Below, in pieces: positions 15,725 through 23,558 of a stretch of 48,443 nt of DNA. Each line of letters opens with the position of its first letter. The first letter of the stretch is position 1. The stretch is taken from positions 1-48,443 of the forward strand of contig CBFICL010000003.1 in the NCBI GenBank assembly GCA_965661165.1. The letters run 5' to 3'. A program made the position numbers and the translations under genes. The notes below the pieces were generated by a model. That model was not told where the DNA came from, did not search any database, and saw only the letters and a program-made list of their open reading frames with translations. The stretch comes from Hepatobacter sp965661165. Its GTDB lineage: Bacteria; Pseudomonadota; Alphaproteobacteria; Holosporales; Hepatobacteraceae.

Positions 15725-16738
15725 CTATACACTCGTGTGCGCATCGGTGGCATCACGCAGCCCTTCTCCAATAAACGCCACCAACACCAACACAAAAGAA
15801 ATGCCGCCAAACGCGGTCACCCCCAGCCACGGCGCGTAAAGATTGTTTTTTGCTTGACTCAACAACTCACCCAAAGAAGGGGTGCCTAGGGGCAAACCAA
15901 AGCCCAAAAAATCAAGCGACGTAAGCACAGAAATACTGTGGTTGAGCAAGAAAGGCAAAAACGTGATGGTGGCCACCATGGCATTAGGCAACATGTGCTT
16001 CCACATAATGCGCACCGGCGAAACACCCAACACAACGGCGGCTTTGGCATAATCATGATTGCGCGCACGCAAAAACTCTGCCCGCACCAGCGCAGCCAAC
16101 CCCATCCATGAAAAAAGAAGCATAATCACCAACAGCCACGTTAAGTTGGGCTGCACAAAGCTTGAGAGGATGATCAAGATGAACAAAATGGGTAAACTCG
16201 TCCACAGCTCTTGAAAACGCTGGCCAATGAGGTCTACCAGCCCACCAAAATAACCTTGAACAGCCCCCAGCACCACGCCCAGCACCAAACTCATCAGTGT
16301 GAGCAGAAACCCAAAAATCAATGATACCCGTAGGCCATAAATAAAGCGCGCCAACACGTCCCGCCCTTGATCGTCTGTGCCCCACCAATTATCCCAAGAC
16401 GGCGGTGCGGGGGCTATGCGCTCAAGATTGACGGATGTGCCGCTATAAGGCACCGGCGGCCACAACATCCACCCCTGGTGCTCTTTGATAAAATCGAGGA
16501 TCAGCGGGTCCTTAAAATCAGCAGGCCCATCAAGCGTGCCGCCAAAACATCGCTCTGGATATTCTGTCACGATCGGCCAATAGGTTTTGCCCTCCACGCG
16601 CACCACATAAGGCACGTCATTGCACAACCACGGCGCCGCCAAAGAAAGCAAAAACACACCCACCAACAGCTGAAAACTGATCCACCCACGCCGATGCGCG
16701 CGAAACGCACGGACACGCCTTGCCAGAAGCGGTGACAT
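15725..16738 (-). CDS. yejE: Peptide ABC transporter permease, YejE-like
   Basis: This is an inner-membrane permease of the oligopeptide/microcin C importer type. The 337-aa product has an N-terminal membrane helix and the YejE-specific periplasmic loop (with CFGGTLDGPADFKDP). The DppC/OppC-type core follows, with WGTDDQGRDVLARFIYG and the ATPase-coupling EAA-type loop (AAVVLGVSPVRIMWKHMLPN). Its start ATG shares one base with the yejB stop (TGATG), so the pair is translationally coupled. The binding protein yejA and ATPase yejF are not adjacent. It is convergent with the znu fusion gene, only 27 bases apart. Confidence 0.92.
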   Translation of the reverse strand: MSPLLARRVRAFRAHRRGWISFQLLVGVFLLSLAAPWLCNDVPYVVRVEGKTYWPIVTEYPERCFGGTLDGPADFKDPLILDFIKEHQGWMLWPPVPYSGTSVNLERIAPAPPSWDNWWGTDDQGRDVLARFIYGLRVSLIFGFLLTLMSLVLGVVLGAVQGYFGGLVDLIGQRFQELWTSLPILFILIILSSFVQPNLTWLLVIMLLFSWMGLAALVRAEFLRARNHDYAKAAVVLGVSPVRIMWKHMLPNAMVATITFLPFLLNHSISVLTSLDFLGFGLPLGTPSLGELLSQAKNNLYAPWLGVTAFGGISFVLVLVAFIGEGLRDATDAHTSV

Positions 16739-17826
16739 CAGCGCCTCCTTTTCTCAAAGTGCACGCGGGGATCCACCTTCATATACAAAAAGTCGCCCAC
16801 AATGTGAAGCAATAAGCTGAGCAACGTAAACACATAAAGGGTGCCAAAAATTACCGGGTAATCACGGGTTATGGCAGCCGTGAACCCCAAAAGGCCTAAC
16901 CCATCAAGGGAGAAAATAATTTCCACCAAAAACGCGCCTGTGAAAAAGAGGTGGAGAAATGCCTGCGGAAACCCTACGAGCAGCACCAAGCAGGCATTGC
17001 GAAACACATGCCCAAAAAGAACCTGCCGCGCGGACAGTCCTTTGGCATAGGCGGTTAACACATAGGGTTTGTTCATTTCCTCTAAGAAAGCATTTTTGGT
17101 GAGAAACGTGAGCGAGGCAAAACCGCTCAACACCTGGGTCAACAAAGGCAAAGCCATGTGCCAAAAATAATCGCACACCTTGCCCCACAACGACAGGGTT
17201 TCAAAGTCAGGTGACGTCAACCCACGCAGCGGAAACCATGACCAAAAGCTGCCCCCCGCAAAAAGAAGAACCAGCAACACACCAAACAAAAAGCCCGGCA
17301 CCGCATAACCAATAATCACCACAAAACTGGTCACCACATCAAACGTTGTTTTGTGCGCCCGCGCTTTGGCCACCCCTAAGACAATGGAAAGGCTATACAC
17401 CAACAGCGTGCTCCATAGCCCCAGGCTGATGGAAACGGGGAGTTTCTCCATAATCAACGACGCCACCGTGCGGCCCTTGAAATAACTGACCCCAAGGTCT
17501 CCTGTGAGATATTTTTTGATCATCAGACCAAAACGGGTCCAAAAGGGCTTATCAAACCCATACATTTTTTCAATGTCACGGATAATCTGCGGATCCAACC
17601 CCGAACCACCGCGATAGAGGTGATGATCTTCTGCAAAAGAAGTCATATCTGTTTGCTCAGCCCCAGAAAGGCCTGAGGTACCATCACCTGAAAGCCCTTG
17701 AAGCTGGGCCACCATCTGCTCTACAGGGCCACCAGGGGCCCACTGAATCAGCAAAAAATTGAGAAACAAAATGCCCAAAAGCGTGGGCACGGCCAAAAGC
17801 ACGCGTTTTAAAAAATAGCCTCTCAC
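16738..17826 (-). CDS. yejB: Peptide ABC transporter permease, YejB-like
   Basis: This is the second permease of the Yej-type peptide importer and would pair with YejE in the inner membrane. The 362-aa product begins with the typical RGYFLKRVLLAVPTLLGI helix, has a long loop containing GGPVEQM and GGSGLDPQIIRDIEKMYGFDKP, and the DppB-like core with the coupling loop TAYAKGLSARQVLFGHVFRN. It starts at GTG 17826, with GAGGAG six bases upstream. It is the first gene of a two-gene operon under a strong-looking promoter. No SBP or ATPase gene precedes it; the next gene upstream is rubrerythrin. Confidence 0.93.
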   Translation of the reverse strand: MRGYFLKRVLLAVPTLLGILFLNFLLIQWAPGGPVEQMVAQLQGLSGDGTSGLSGAEQTDMTSFAEDHHLYRGGSGLDPQIIRDIEKMYGFDKPFWTRFGLMIKKYLTGDLGVSYFKGRTVASLIMEKLPVSISLGLWSTLLVYSLSIVLGVAKARAHKTTFDVVTSFVVIIGYAVPGFLFGVLLVLLFAGGSFWSWFPLRGLTSPDFETLSLWGKVCDYFWHMALPLLTQVLSGFASLTFLTKNAFLEEMNKPYVLTAYAKGLSARQVLFGHVFRNACLVLLVGFPQAFLHLFFTGAFLVEIIFSLDGLGLLGFTAAITRDYPVIFGTLYVFTLLSLLLHIVGDFLYMKVDPRVHFEKRRR

Positions 17827-17873
17827 AGCACGCTCCTCACTCTTAGCCTGTTCGCGAAAAAACCAGCGACGCT

Positions 17874-17903
17874 TTTATAAAGGCAGGGCCACGAGAAAGT
17901 CAA
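17874..17903 (-). promoter_or_regulatory. Promoter of the yejBE operon
   Basis: On the minus strand TTGACT (17898-17903) and TATAAA (17874-17879) are 18 bases apart. The predicted start, near 17867, gives a leader of about 40 nt to the yejB GTG. Both hexamers match consensus at five of six positions. Confidence 0.6.
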
Positions 17904-17940
17904 GCCCCTTTCTATGGCCCCCTTGATGACACGGGAAAGA

Positions 17941-18381
17941 TCAAGAAGCTTTTTTTAGCCCCTCCAAGGCGCGTTCAAAGCGTCCTGCATGGGATTTTTC
18001 AGCCCGAGCCAAGGTTTCAAACCAATCGGCAATTTCTTCAAACCCTTCATCACGGGCGGTGCGCGCCATGCCAGGATACATATCCGTATATTCATGGGTC
18101 TCACCAAAAATAGCCGATTTCAAATTTTCTTCTGTGGTGCCAATGGGCACATCGGTCACAGGGTCACCCACCTCTTCCAAATATTCCAAGTGACCGTGCG
18201 CATGACCCGTTTCCCCTTCTGCTGTTGAACGAAACACAGCCGCCACATCGGTGTGCCCCTCAATATCTGCCTTTTGCGCGAAATAAAGATAGCGGCGATT
18301 GGCCTGCGATTCGCCGGCGAACGCTTCTTTAAGATTTTGAAGGGTTTGTGTGCCTTGAAGGCCATGCTTGGACTCAGCCAT
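17941..18381 (-). CDS. Rubrerythrin (ferritin-like diiron peroxidase)
   Basis: Rubrerythrins reduce hydrogen peroxide at a non-haem diiron site in a four-helix bundle. The 146-aa product has the expected carboxylate and histidine ligands: E24, E57-x2-H60, E94 and E97 (GETHEY), and E128-x2-H131. There is no C-terminal rubredoxin domain with CxxC pairs, so this is the short, rubredoxin-less type and would need an external electron donor. I chose ATG 18381 because AGGAG lies upstream and the family start MAESKHGLQGTQT fits. It is divergent from sodB, with both promoters in the shared 144-base gap, suggesting joint oxidative-stress control. Confidence 0.93.
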   Translation of the reverse strand: MAESKHGLQGTQTLQNLKEAFAGESQANRRYLYFAQKADIEGHTDVAAVFRSTAEGETGHAHGHLEYLEEVGDPVTDVPIGTTEENLKSAIFGETHEYTDMYPGMARTARDEGFEEIADWFETLARAEKSHAGRFERALEGLKKAS

Positions 18382-18414
18382 GTGTATGCTCCTGAAGAAA
18401 GGACTGTTATATAG

Positions 18415-18444
18415 TTCATAACAAAAAGTCATACCCCATGCCAA
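18415..18444 (-). promoter_or_regulatory. Candidate promoter for rubrerythrin
   Basis: On the minus strand TTGGCA (18439-18444) and TATGAA (18415-18420) are 18 bases apart, giving a leader of about 27 nt. Confidence 0.4.
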
Positions 18445-18464
18445 GTATTATGACCCGATAAAAC

Positions 18465-18493
18465 TTCACAAAAAAGGGAAAAAACGTTAGGAT
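18465..18493 (+). promoter_or_regulatory. Candidate promoter for sodB
   Basis: TTCACA (18465-18470) and TAGGAT (18488-18493) are separated by exactly 17 bases, with a leader of about 26 nt to the sodB ATG. It lies back to back with the rubrerythrin promoter. Confidence 0.5.
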
Positions 18494-18525
18494 GGGCCGA
18501 ACATATCTTGCGAAAGCCTGACCGC

Positions 18526-19122
18526 ATGACCCATACCCTGCCTCCTCTCCCCTTTGCCAAAAACGCCCTGGCGCCTCACATCTCTGAAAGAACCCTTGAA
18601 TTTCATCATGAGAAACATCAGGCCGCGTATATCAACAAACTGAATGCGCTTGTGGACGGCACGCCCTGGGCCCAGGCTTCCCTTGAAGAGGTGATTCGTC
18701 AAACACGCCAAGCCCCAGAACACACCGCCATTTTCAACAATGCCGCTCAAACCTGGAACCACACGTTTTTTTGGCACAGCCTCTCCCCAGAGGGCGGTGG
18801 CATGCCCAAAGACGGACCTTTAAAAAAGCAGCTGATAGAGGATTTTGGCGATCTTGACACGTTTCAGCGTCTCTTTAAAGAAAAAGCCGTGGGCCAGTTT
18901 GGCAGCGGGTGGGCCTGGCTTGTGCTTGACGCACAAGGCAAACTTACCATTCAAAGCTCGGCCAACGCAGAGATTCCCCAAAACAAGGTGTTGTTAACCT
19001 GTGATGTGTGGGAGCATGCTTATTATCTTGATTATCAAAACCGCCGCCCTGATTATGTGACCACTTTTCTTGAGCACCTCGTGAATTGGTCGTTTGTTGA
19101 AGATAATCTGCGCGCGGCTTAA
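18526..19122 (+). CDS. sodB: Superoxide dismutase, iron type
   Basis: SodB converts superoxide to oxygen and hydrogen peroxide. The 198-aa product has all four metal ligands, H27, H79 (TWNHTFFWH), D160 and H164 (DVWEHAYY). Gln75 in NNAAQTWNH is the second-shell residue typical of iron enzymes rather than manganese ones. The start ATG 18526 gives the family start THTLPPLPF; an in-frame TTG six codons upstream is less likely. No clear ribosome site is visible. The divergent rubrerythrin would remove the peroxide formed. prfB begins 14 bases downstream and may share the transcript. Confidence 0.96.
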   Translation: MTHTLPPLPFAKNALAPHISERTLEFHHEKHQAAYINKLNALVDGTPWAQASLEEVIRQTRQAPEHTAIFNNAAQTWNHTFFWHSLSPEGGGMPKDGPLKKQLIEDFGDLDTFQRLFKEKAVGQFGSGWAWLVLDAQGKLTIQSSANAEIPQNKVLLTCDVWEHAYYLDYQNRRPDYVTTFLEHLVNWSFVEDNLRAA

Positions 19123-19136
19123 TACGTTTTTGTCCC

Positions 19137-20244
19137 ATGAGTACACCTGAGATTATTGAACACATTACGCAGGATCTTCACATCCTAAGGGGGCATCTTT
19201 GACTGGGAAAAAGCCTTAGAACGTCAAAAAACCCTGGATGCCCGCGCCGAGGACCCCTCCCTTTGGGACAATCCTGAGGACGCCCAGAAGCTTCTCAAAG
19301 AGCGTGATCACCTGATCAGCGCCATCACCGCGATTCACCGCACCGCCCAAGAGCTGGATGAACTCACGCAATGGCTGCACTTAGCCGAAGAAGAACAAGA
19401 CGATGCGCTCATGAAGGAAACGTGGGACAAGCTTGAGACGCTCAAGGAAAAAACAGGACATATGCGCCTTGAAGCCATGCTGTCTGGCGAGGCGGATGCC
19501 AACAACTGTTTTCTCGAAATCCATGCCGGTGCAGGGGGCACAGAAGCACAAGATTGGGCCATGATGCTTGCGCGCATGTACAGCCGCTGGGCAGAAAAAA
19601 AGGGCTATCGCGTCAGTACCCTTGAAAGCAGCCCTGGTGAAGAGGCAGGCTTTAAATCCGTCACCCTCAACATTACCAACCACGAGCAGGCCCGCAATGT
19701 CTATGGCTGGCTTAAAAAAGAGAGCGGCGTCCATCGCCTTGTGCGTATTTCGCCCTATGATGGCTCGGGCCGTCGTCACACCAGCTTTGCGTCTGTGTGG
19801 GTCTATCCTGAAATTGATCAAACCATTCATATTGAGATCGAGGACAAGGATCTGCGCATTGACACCTATCGCGCTTCGGGCGCCGGTGGGCAGCACGTCA
19901 ACAAAACGGACAGCGCCATCCGCATCACCCACCTGCCCACCAACATTGTGGTTCAATGTCAAAATAACCGCTCTCAACACCGCAATCGCGCCCAGGCCAT
20001 GGACATGTTGCGTGCCCGCTTGTATGAAGCCGCGCTGCGCCAAAAAGAGGAGGAAGCGGCCACCACAGCCAGCGCGAAAACAGACATTGGATGGGGGCAC
20101 CAGGTGCGTTCTTATGTGTTACAGCCCTATCAAATGGTGAAAGACACGCGCACAGATGTGGAGATGGGCAATGCCCTTGGTGTGCTCGATGGTGATATTG
20201 ACCCTTTTCTGTGGGGCATGCTCAACAAAAAAGCCGACACATAA
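19137..20244 (+). CDS. prfB: Peptide chain release factor 2, with programmed +1 frameshift
   Basis: RF2 recognises UGA and UAA stops and triggers peptide release. The coding sequence has two parts. ATG 19137 opens 21 codons that end at an in-frame TGA (19200-19202), then a +1 shift at CTTTGAC continues at GAC 19201 to the stop at 20244, giving 368 aa. This is the classic autoregulation: scarce RF2 favours the shift. GGQ lies at residues 250-252 and the stop-recognition tripeptide is SPY at 205-207, both at the E. coli positions (E. coli has SPF there). The gene follows sodB by 14 bases and precedes prmC by 13, whose product methylates the GGQ glutamine. Confidence 0.97.
19188..19203 (+). promoter_or_regulatory. 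Programmed +1 frameshift site of prfB
   Basis: The Shine-Dalgarno-like AGGGGG (19188-19193) sits three bases before the slip heptamer CTTTGAC (19197-19203). It has the same layout as the known bacterial prfB site, including C after the TGA. Confidence 0.95.
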
Positions 20245-20257
20245 AGAAGGGCACGCG

Positions 20258-21304
20258 ATGACCTGCATCCCTTTGTCTGCCGACCGTCCCTTGCGAGATT
20301 TTTTGCGCCATCTTCGGCGCCATAGCGTGGCGACAGGCGACGCTGATGAAGACACGGCGCGCCGAGAGGTGTATCACCTGGCCCTTGAGAGCCTGGCGCT
20401 TGACCCGCTAACGTATGTATCCGTGCAAGATCGGCCCCTGTCCTCTTTTCCTCATCACCCACGTTTTTTGCGCTGGGCGGCATTATACAAACAAGGCATG
20501 CCCCTATCCCGTCAAATGGGAGACAAAGCGTTTTGGAACCACACCTTTGTGATCACCCCCCACACCTTAGACCCACGCCCTGAAACGGAGGGGATTATCG
20601 AAGCCGTGCAGGCCCTGTTTCCTGCTCAAACGCCTCTTCGTATGCTGGAGCTCGGCACGGGCAGCGGTTGTGTGCTCTTGAGCCTCTTGGCGCACTATAC
20701 CCACGCATCGGGTGTTGGTACAGATTGCTGTCCACGCGCCTTGGATGTGACGTGGCTTAATGCAGGCCGTCTTGGGGTACATGATCGCCTTCAGCTCTAT
20801 CGGGGCAGCTGGTTTTCTGCCCTCACACCTCCTCAACCCCACATCCCCTACCCTTCAGGCTTAACTAACACCCACGCCGACAAAGAGGGAAACAAAAGAG
20901 AAACAAGCGCCGATGTCTCACCACCTGCCTCCCTCTTAGAAGGCACAACACCTCGCGTACCAAACGATGCCCTGTGCTTTGAGTGCATTGTGGCGAACCC
21001 ACCTTATATTCAAACAGACGTGATCCCCACGCTGTCCAGATCCGTTAAAAACTTTGATCCGCATCAAGCCCTTGATGGAGGGCATGATGGCTTAGACGCC
21101 TATCGCGCGATTATCCCACGTGCCGCGTCATGGTTAGCGCCTCATGGCGCGCTGGTTCTTGAAATAGGGTGGGACCAAAAAGAGCCGGTGCTTGCCCTAT
21201 CGTCACGCTATTTCAAAAGCCAAAACGTATACAAAGATGCATCCGGGAACAACCGTATTGTGGTGTGCCGCCAGGCGATCATGCCTGGCTACCAACAGGG
21301 TTGA
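20258..21304 (+). CDS. prmC: Release factor glutamine methyltransferase PrmC (HemK)
   Basis: PrmC uses S-adenosylmethionine to methylate the glutamine of the GGQ motif in RF1 and RF2. The 348-aa product has the family elements RPETE (107-111), the SAM-binding ELGTGSG (131-137) and the catalytic NPPY (247-250). It is about 60 residues longer than usual. Most of the excess is a hydrophilic insert at about residues 190-237, immediately before the strand carrying NPPY. ATG 20258 is preceded by GAAGGGC and follows prfB directly, so enzyme and substrate are co-expressed. Frame integrity across the insert argues for a real insertion, not a pseudogene. Confidence 0.93.
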   Translation: MTCIPLSADRPLRDFLRHLRRHSVATGDADEDTARREVYHLALESLALDPLTYVSVQDRPLSSFPHHPRFLRWAALYKQGMPLSRQMGDKAFWNHTFVITPHTLDPRPETEGIIEAVQALFPAQTPLRMLELGTGSGCVLLSLLAHYTHASGVGTDCCPRALDVTWLNAGRLGVHDRLQLYRGSWFSALTPPQPHIPYPSGLTNTHADKEGNKRETSADVSPPASLLEGTTPRVPNDALCFECIVANPPYIQTDVIPTLSRSVKNFDPHQALDGGHDGLDAYRAIIPRAASWLAPHGALVLEIGWDQKEPVLALSSRYFKSQNVYKDASGNNRIVVCRQAIMPGYQQG

Positions 21305-21519
21305 CCACACAAACCTCGGGATAGAATCCAGGGATAACGAGGCCAACGAGCAGAGTAGTCACCAAGCGGTTTCCAGCACAAAAACTCAGCCGCAAGAACA
21401 CGCAAGGCCTGGATCAACAGCTAAGGATGACACATCAACCCGGTCAAACCAAGCGTGGCGAACATGCCGCACACAGCATTGAACCTCATGAACAAGGCTA
21501 CACACAGCCAGGCGCTACA

Positions 21520-21561
21520 CAAAACAAAAAAGGCGCGAAGACCGTCAGATCTTCGCGCCTT
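21520..21561 (-). terminator. Strong terminator of the parvulin gene
   Basis: A perfect 12-bp stem (21530-21541 with 21550-21561, core GGCGCGAAGA) with an 8-nt loop is followed on the minus strand by TTTTTTGTTTT. It lies 40 bases after the stop of the minus-strand gene. The 215 bases between it and prmC hold nothing I recognise. Confidence 0.85.
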
Positions 21562-21600
21562 CCATCCCGAAAATGCAACGAATGCTCACGCACCCGTTTA

Positions 21601-22533
21601 TTAAGCAGCAGCCGCCGGTGCAGGTTTCGTTGCAGCGGTACCTCCAGCTGCCTTCGCAGGTGCTGGTGATCCAGCGCCCGCAGGTGACAACAAGGAATCT
21701 TTGGTCTCATTGCCATCCAAGTCAAAGAGTTTGACGTCCTCTTTGGTGCGCAATGATGCCATGAGTGTTTGAAGCTCTTTCATGGCCACAAAATCTCTCA
21801 ACACAGGACGTGCTTGCTCAAAATTAGCCTTGAATTTCTTATCCAATTTGACCACAAACCACTTACCACCCAGCTCTAAGGGCTGCGTAGAATGCCCCCC
21901 CGGCTTCAAGCCCGCAATATGGGCCCGCAACTTGCCATCAAGCCTTGCCAGCAACATAGGCTCTGTAGAGCCATCTTTGTTGGCTTTTGTGTCTTTGGAA
22001 TACTGGGCCGCCAGATCAGCAAAAGAACGTGTCTTGAGGGCCAAAATCACAGACTTAGCTGTTTTTTCATCATTGAGCACGATGCGAGAGAGAGACACCA
22101 TTTCCTGAGGATGCTTGTTGAAAGCTTCCTGCAAGCTGGCAGGCGTAATCCGCTTTTCGATATATTGGCTCACAAACGCATTGGTCAAAAAACTGCGCCG
22201 CATTTGCTCGAGCTGGTCCTTAACCTTGGGATCTTCCAAAATCAAAGCCTCGTGCTTCACAGCTTCATCAGACAAAAGGCGCATACCCACAATCTGGTCA
22301 CGATAGAGCTTGTAATACTGCGCAAACTGAGCCGGATTGCTTTTGCGCAAATCCATAATGGGCTCACCCAAATCCCTGCGCATTTGGAGCAAAATCTCCT
22401 CTTGCGTGACGACCTTATCGCCAATACGCGCAGCCTCTTTTACCTTAGGCTGTGCCGGCAACTTAGGATCTGCAGCATACACATTGCTTGCAAATAACAA
22501 ACCTAGCGCCAAAATAAAGAAACGACCACCCAT
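21601..22533 (-). CDS. Exported peptidyl-prolyl cis-trans isomerase, parvulin (SurA/PpiC type)
   Basis: This is a periplasmic folding factor that isomerises prolyl bonds and may chaperone outer-membrane proteins. ATG 22533, with GGAG upstream, opens a clear signal peptide (MGGRFFILALGLLFASNVYA, cleavage before ADPK). An N-terminal helical chaperone region follows (about residues 30-140). The parvulin domain comes next (about 150-255), with the family features VSLSRIVLNDEKTAKSVI, DLAAQYSKD and KPGGHSTQPLELGGKWFVVKLD. The tail is Ala/Pro-rich and low complexity. The 310-aa length fits the single-parvulin alphaproteobacterial type. It is monocistronic, ending at a strong terminator. Confidence 0.88.
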   Translation of the reverse strand: MGGRFFILALGLLFASNVYAADPKLPAQPKVKEAARIGDKVVTQEEILLQMRRDLGEPIMDLRKSNPAQFAQYYKLYRDQIVGMRLLSDEAVKHEALILEDPKVKDQLEQMRRSFLTNAFVSQYIEKRITPASLQEAFNKHPQEMVSLSRIVLNDEKTAKSVILALKTRSFADLAAQYSKDTKANKDGSTEPMLLARLDGKLRAHIAGLKPGGHSTQPLELGGKWFVVKLDKKFKANFEQARPVLRDFVAMKELQTLMASLRTKEDVKLFDLDGNETKDSLLSPAGAGSPAPAKAAGGTAATKPAPAAAA

Positions 22534-22584
22534 TGATTGACTCCATAAACCCCACGTGTGCATATCCCCTTCAGGGAAACACAA

Positions 22585-22611
22585 AATGAACCTAATCGCA
22601 AGAGGCGTCAA
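22585..22611 (-). promoter_or_regulatory. Weak candidate promoter for the parvulin gene
   Basis: On the minus strand TTGACG (22606-22611) and TTCATT (22585-22590) are 15 bases apart, giving a leader of about 40 nt. The -35 is good but the -10 and spacing are poor. Confidence 0.3.
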
Positions 22612-22714
22612 GCGTTTTCTGATTTTTGCGCGGGTGAACGTCAACAAGTGAATGGGTTTTCAGCAAAAGGCCACGCCGACCCAAAGGAGATCACCCTCAA
22701 GGACGCCCACAACA

Positions 22715-23314
22715 CTAGAAACGCTTACGTCCACGAAAGGCTTCCCCTAACGTGCCTTCATCTAAAAAGTCAAGCTCTCCGCCCAAGGGCACGCCCCGCG
22801 CCAGCATGGTAAAATGAGGCTTTAAGCCAGCTTTTTCGATTTCTTGGGTGACAAAGTGTGTGGTGGCACTGCCCTCAACGGTCGGGCTCAGAGCCAAAAT
22901 GACCTCTTGAATCACACCGTCTTGAAGGCGCGCGAGCAAACTTTTCATACGCAAATGCTTAGGGCCCACACCATCAAGAACGGAAAGGTTGCCACCCAAC
23001 ACGTGATAGACCCCTTGGAAACTTTTCATTTTTTCAAGAGCCCACACATCACTGACATCACTGACCACACACAGCAAGGAAGCATTGCGCCGTGTGTCTC
23101 GGCACAAAGAGCACGGCGACTGCTCATCCAAATAGCCGCACACAGAACAGGGGTGGACTTTTTCCATGGCCTTTTCCATGGATTGGATCAGCGGCCCCAA
23201 GAGGCGTTCGCGATTTTTAAGCAAAAAAAGCGCCGCGCGCCGGCCCGAACGTGGCCCCAGGCCCGGCAAGCGCCCCAAACGTTGAATCATTTGCATGAGA
23301 ATAGGCGATGCCAT
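22715..23314 (-). CDS. recR: Recombination protein RecR
   Basis: RecR acts with RecO (and RecF) to load RecA onto SSB-coated DNA at gaps. The 199-aa product has the helix-hairpin-helix start (RLGRLPGLGPRSGRRAALFLL), a four-cysteine zinc finger (CSVCGYLDEQSPCSLC), and the Toprim domain with VVSDVSDVWALEKM, YHVLGG and ALSPTVEGSATTHF. Its usual upstream neighbours dnaX and ybaB are missing, but recO is encoded about 2.6 kb further on the same strand. ATG 23314 follows a G-rich ribosome site. Confidence 0.96.
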   Translation of the reverse strand: MASPILMQMIQRLGRLPGLGPRSGRRAALFLLKNRERLLGPLIQSMEKAMEKVHPCSVCGYLDEQSPCSLCRDTRRNASLLCVVSDVSDVWALEKMKSFQGVYHVLGGNLSVLDGVGPKHLRMKSLLARLQDGVIQEVILALSPTVEGSATTHFVTQEIEKAGLKPHFTMLARGVPLGGELDFLDEGTLGEAFRGRKRF

Positions 23315-23488
23315 AGATACTTGGTTCCCCCACAGCTTTGCCCCCCAGCATAACGCACTTTACGCCGCGTGTCGCGACCCTTTATGCAGCGCATAGGCCT
23401 TTGGCTCAAAAAACACCATTACATGCAGCCCCCCCTTCACGCTTCCCTCTCACTTTTGTACAGGCACACCAAGCAAAGCATTTAAAAT

Positions 23489-23517
23489 TTGACTAAATAA
23501 GATATTTTTTGTATGAG
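23489..23517 (+). promoter_or_regulatory. Promoter of the 23559 gene
   Basis: TTGACT (23489-23494) and TATGAG (23512-23517) are 17 bases apart in AT-rich DNA, giving a leader of about 35 nt. The -10 lies in the first copy of a tandem repeat; the second copy repeats the same hexamer 14 bases on. Confidence 0.55.
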
Positions 23518-23539
23518 TAGGCAATTATGAGTGGGCAAT
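23512..23539. repeat. 14-bp tandem duplication at a promoter
   Basis: TATGAGTAGGCAAT (23512-23525) is directly followed by TATGAGTGGGCAAT (23526-23539), with one mismatch. The duplication copies the -10 element of the downstream gene. Confidence 0.85.
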
Positions 23540-23558
23540 TAACGTTAGGATACGTGTT

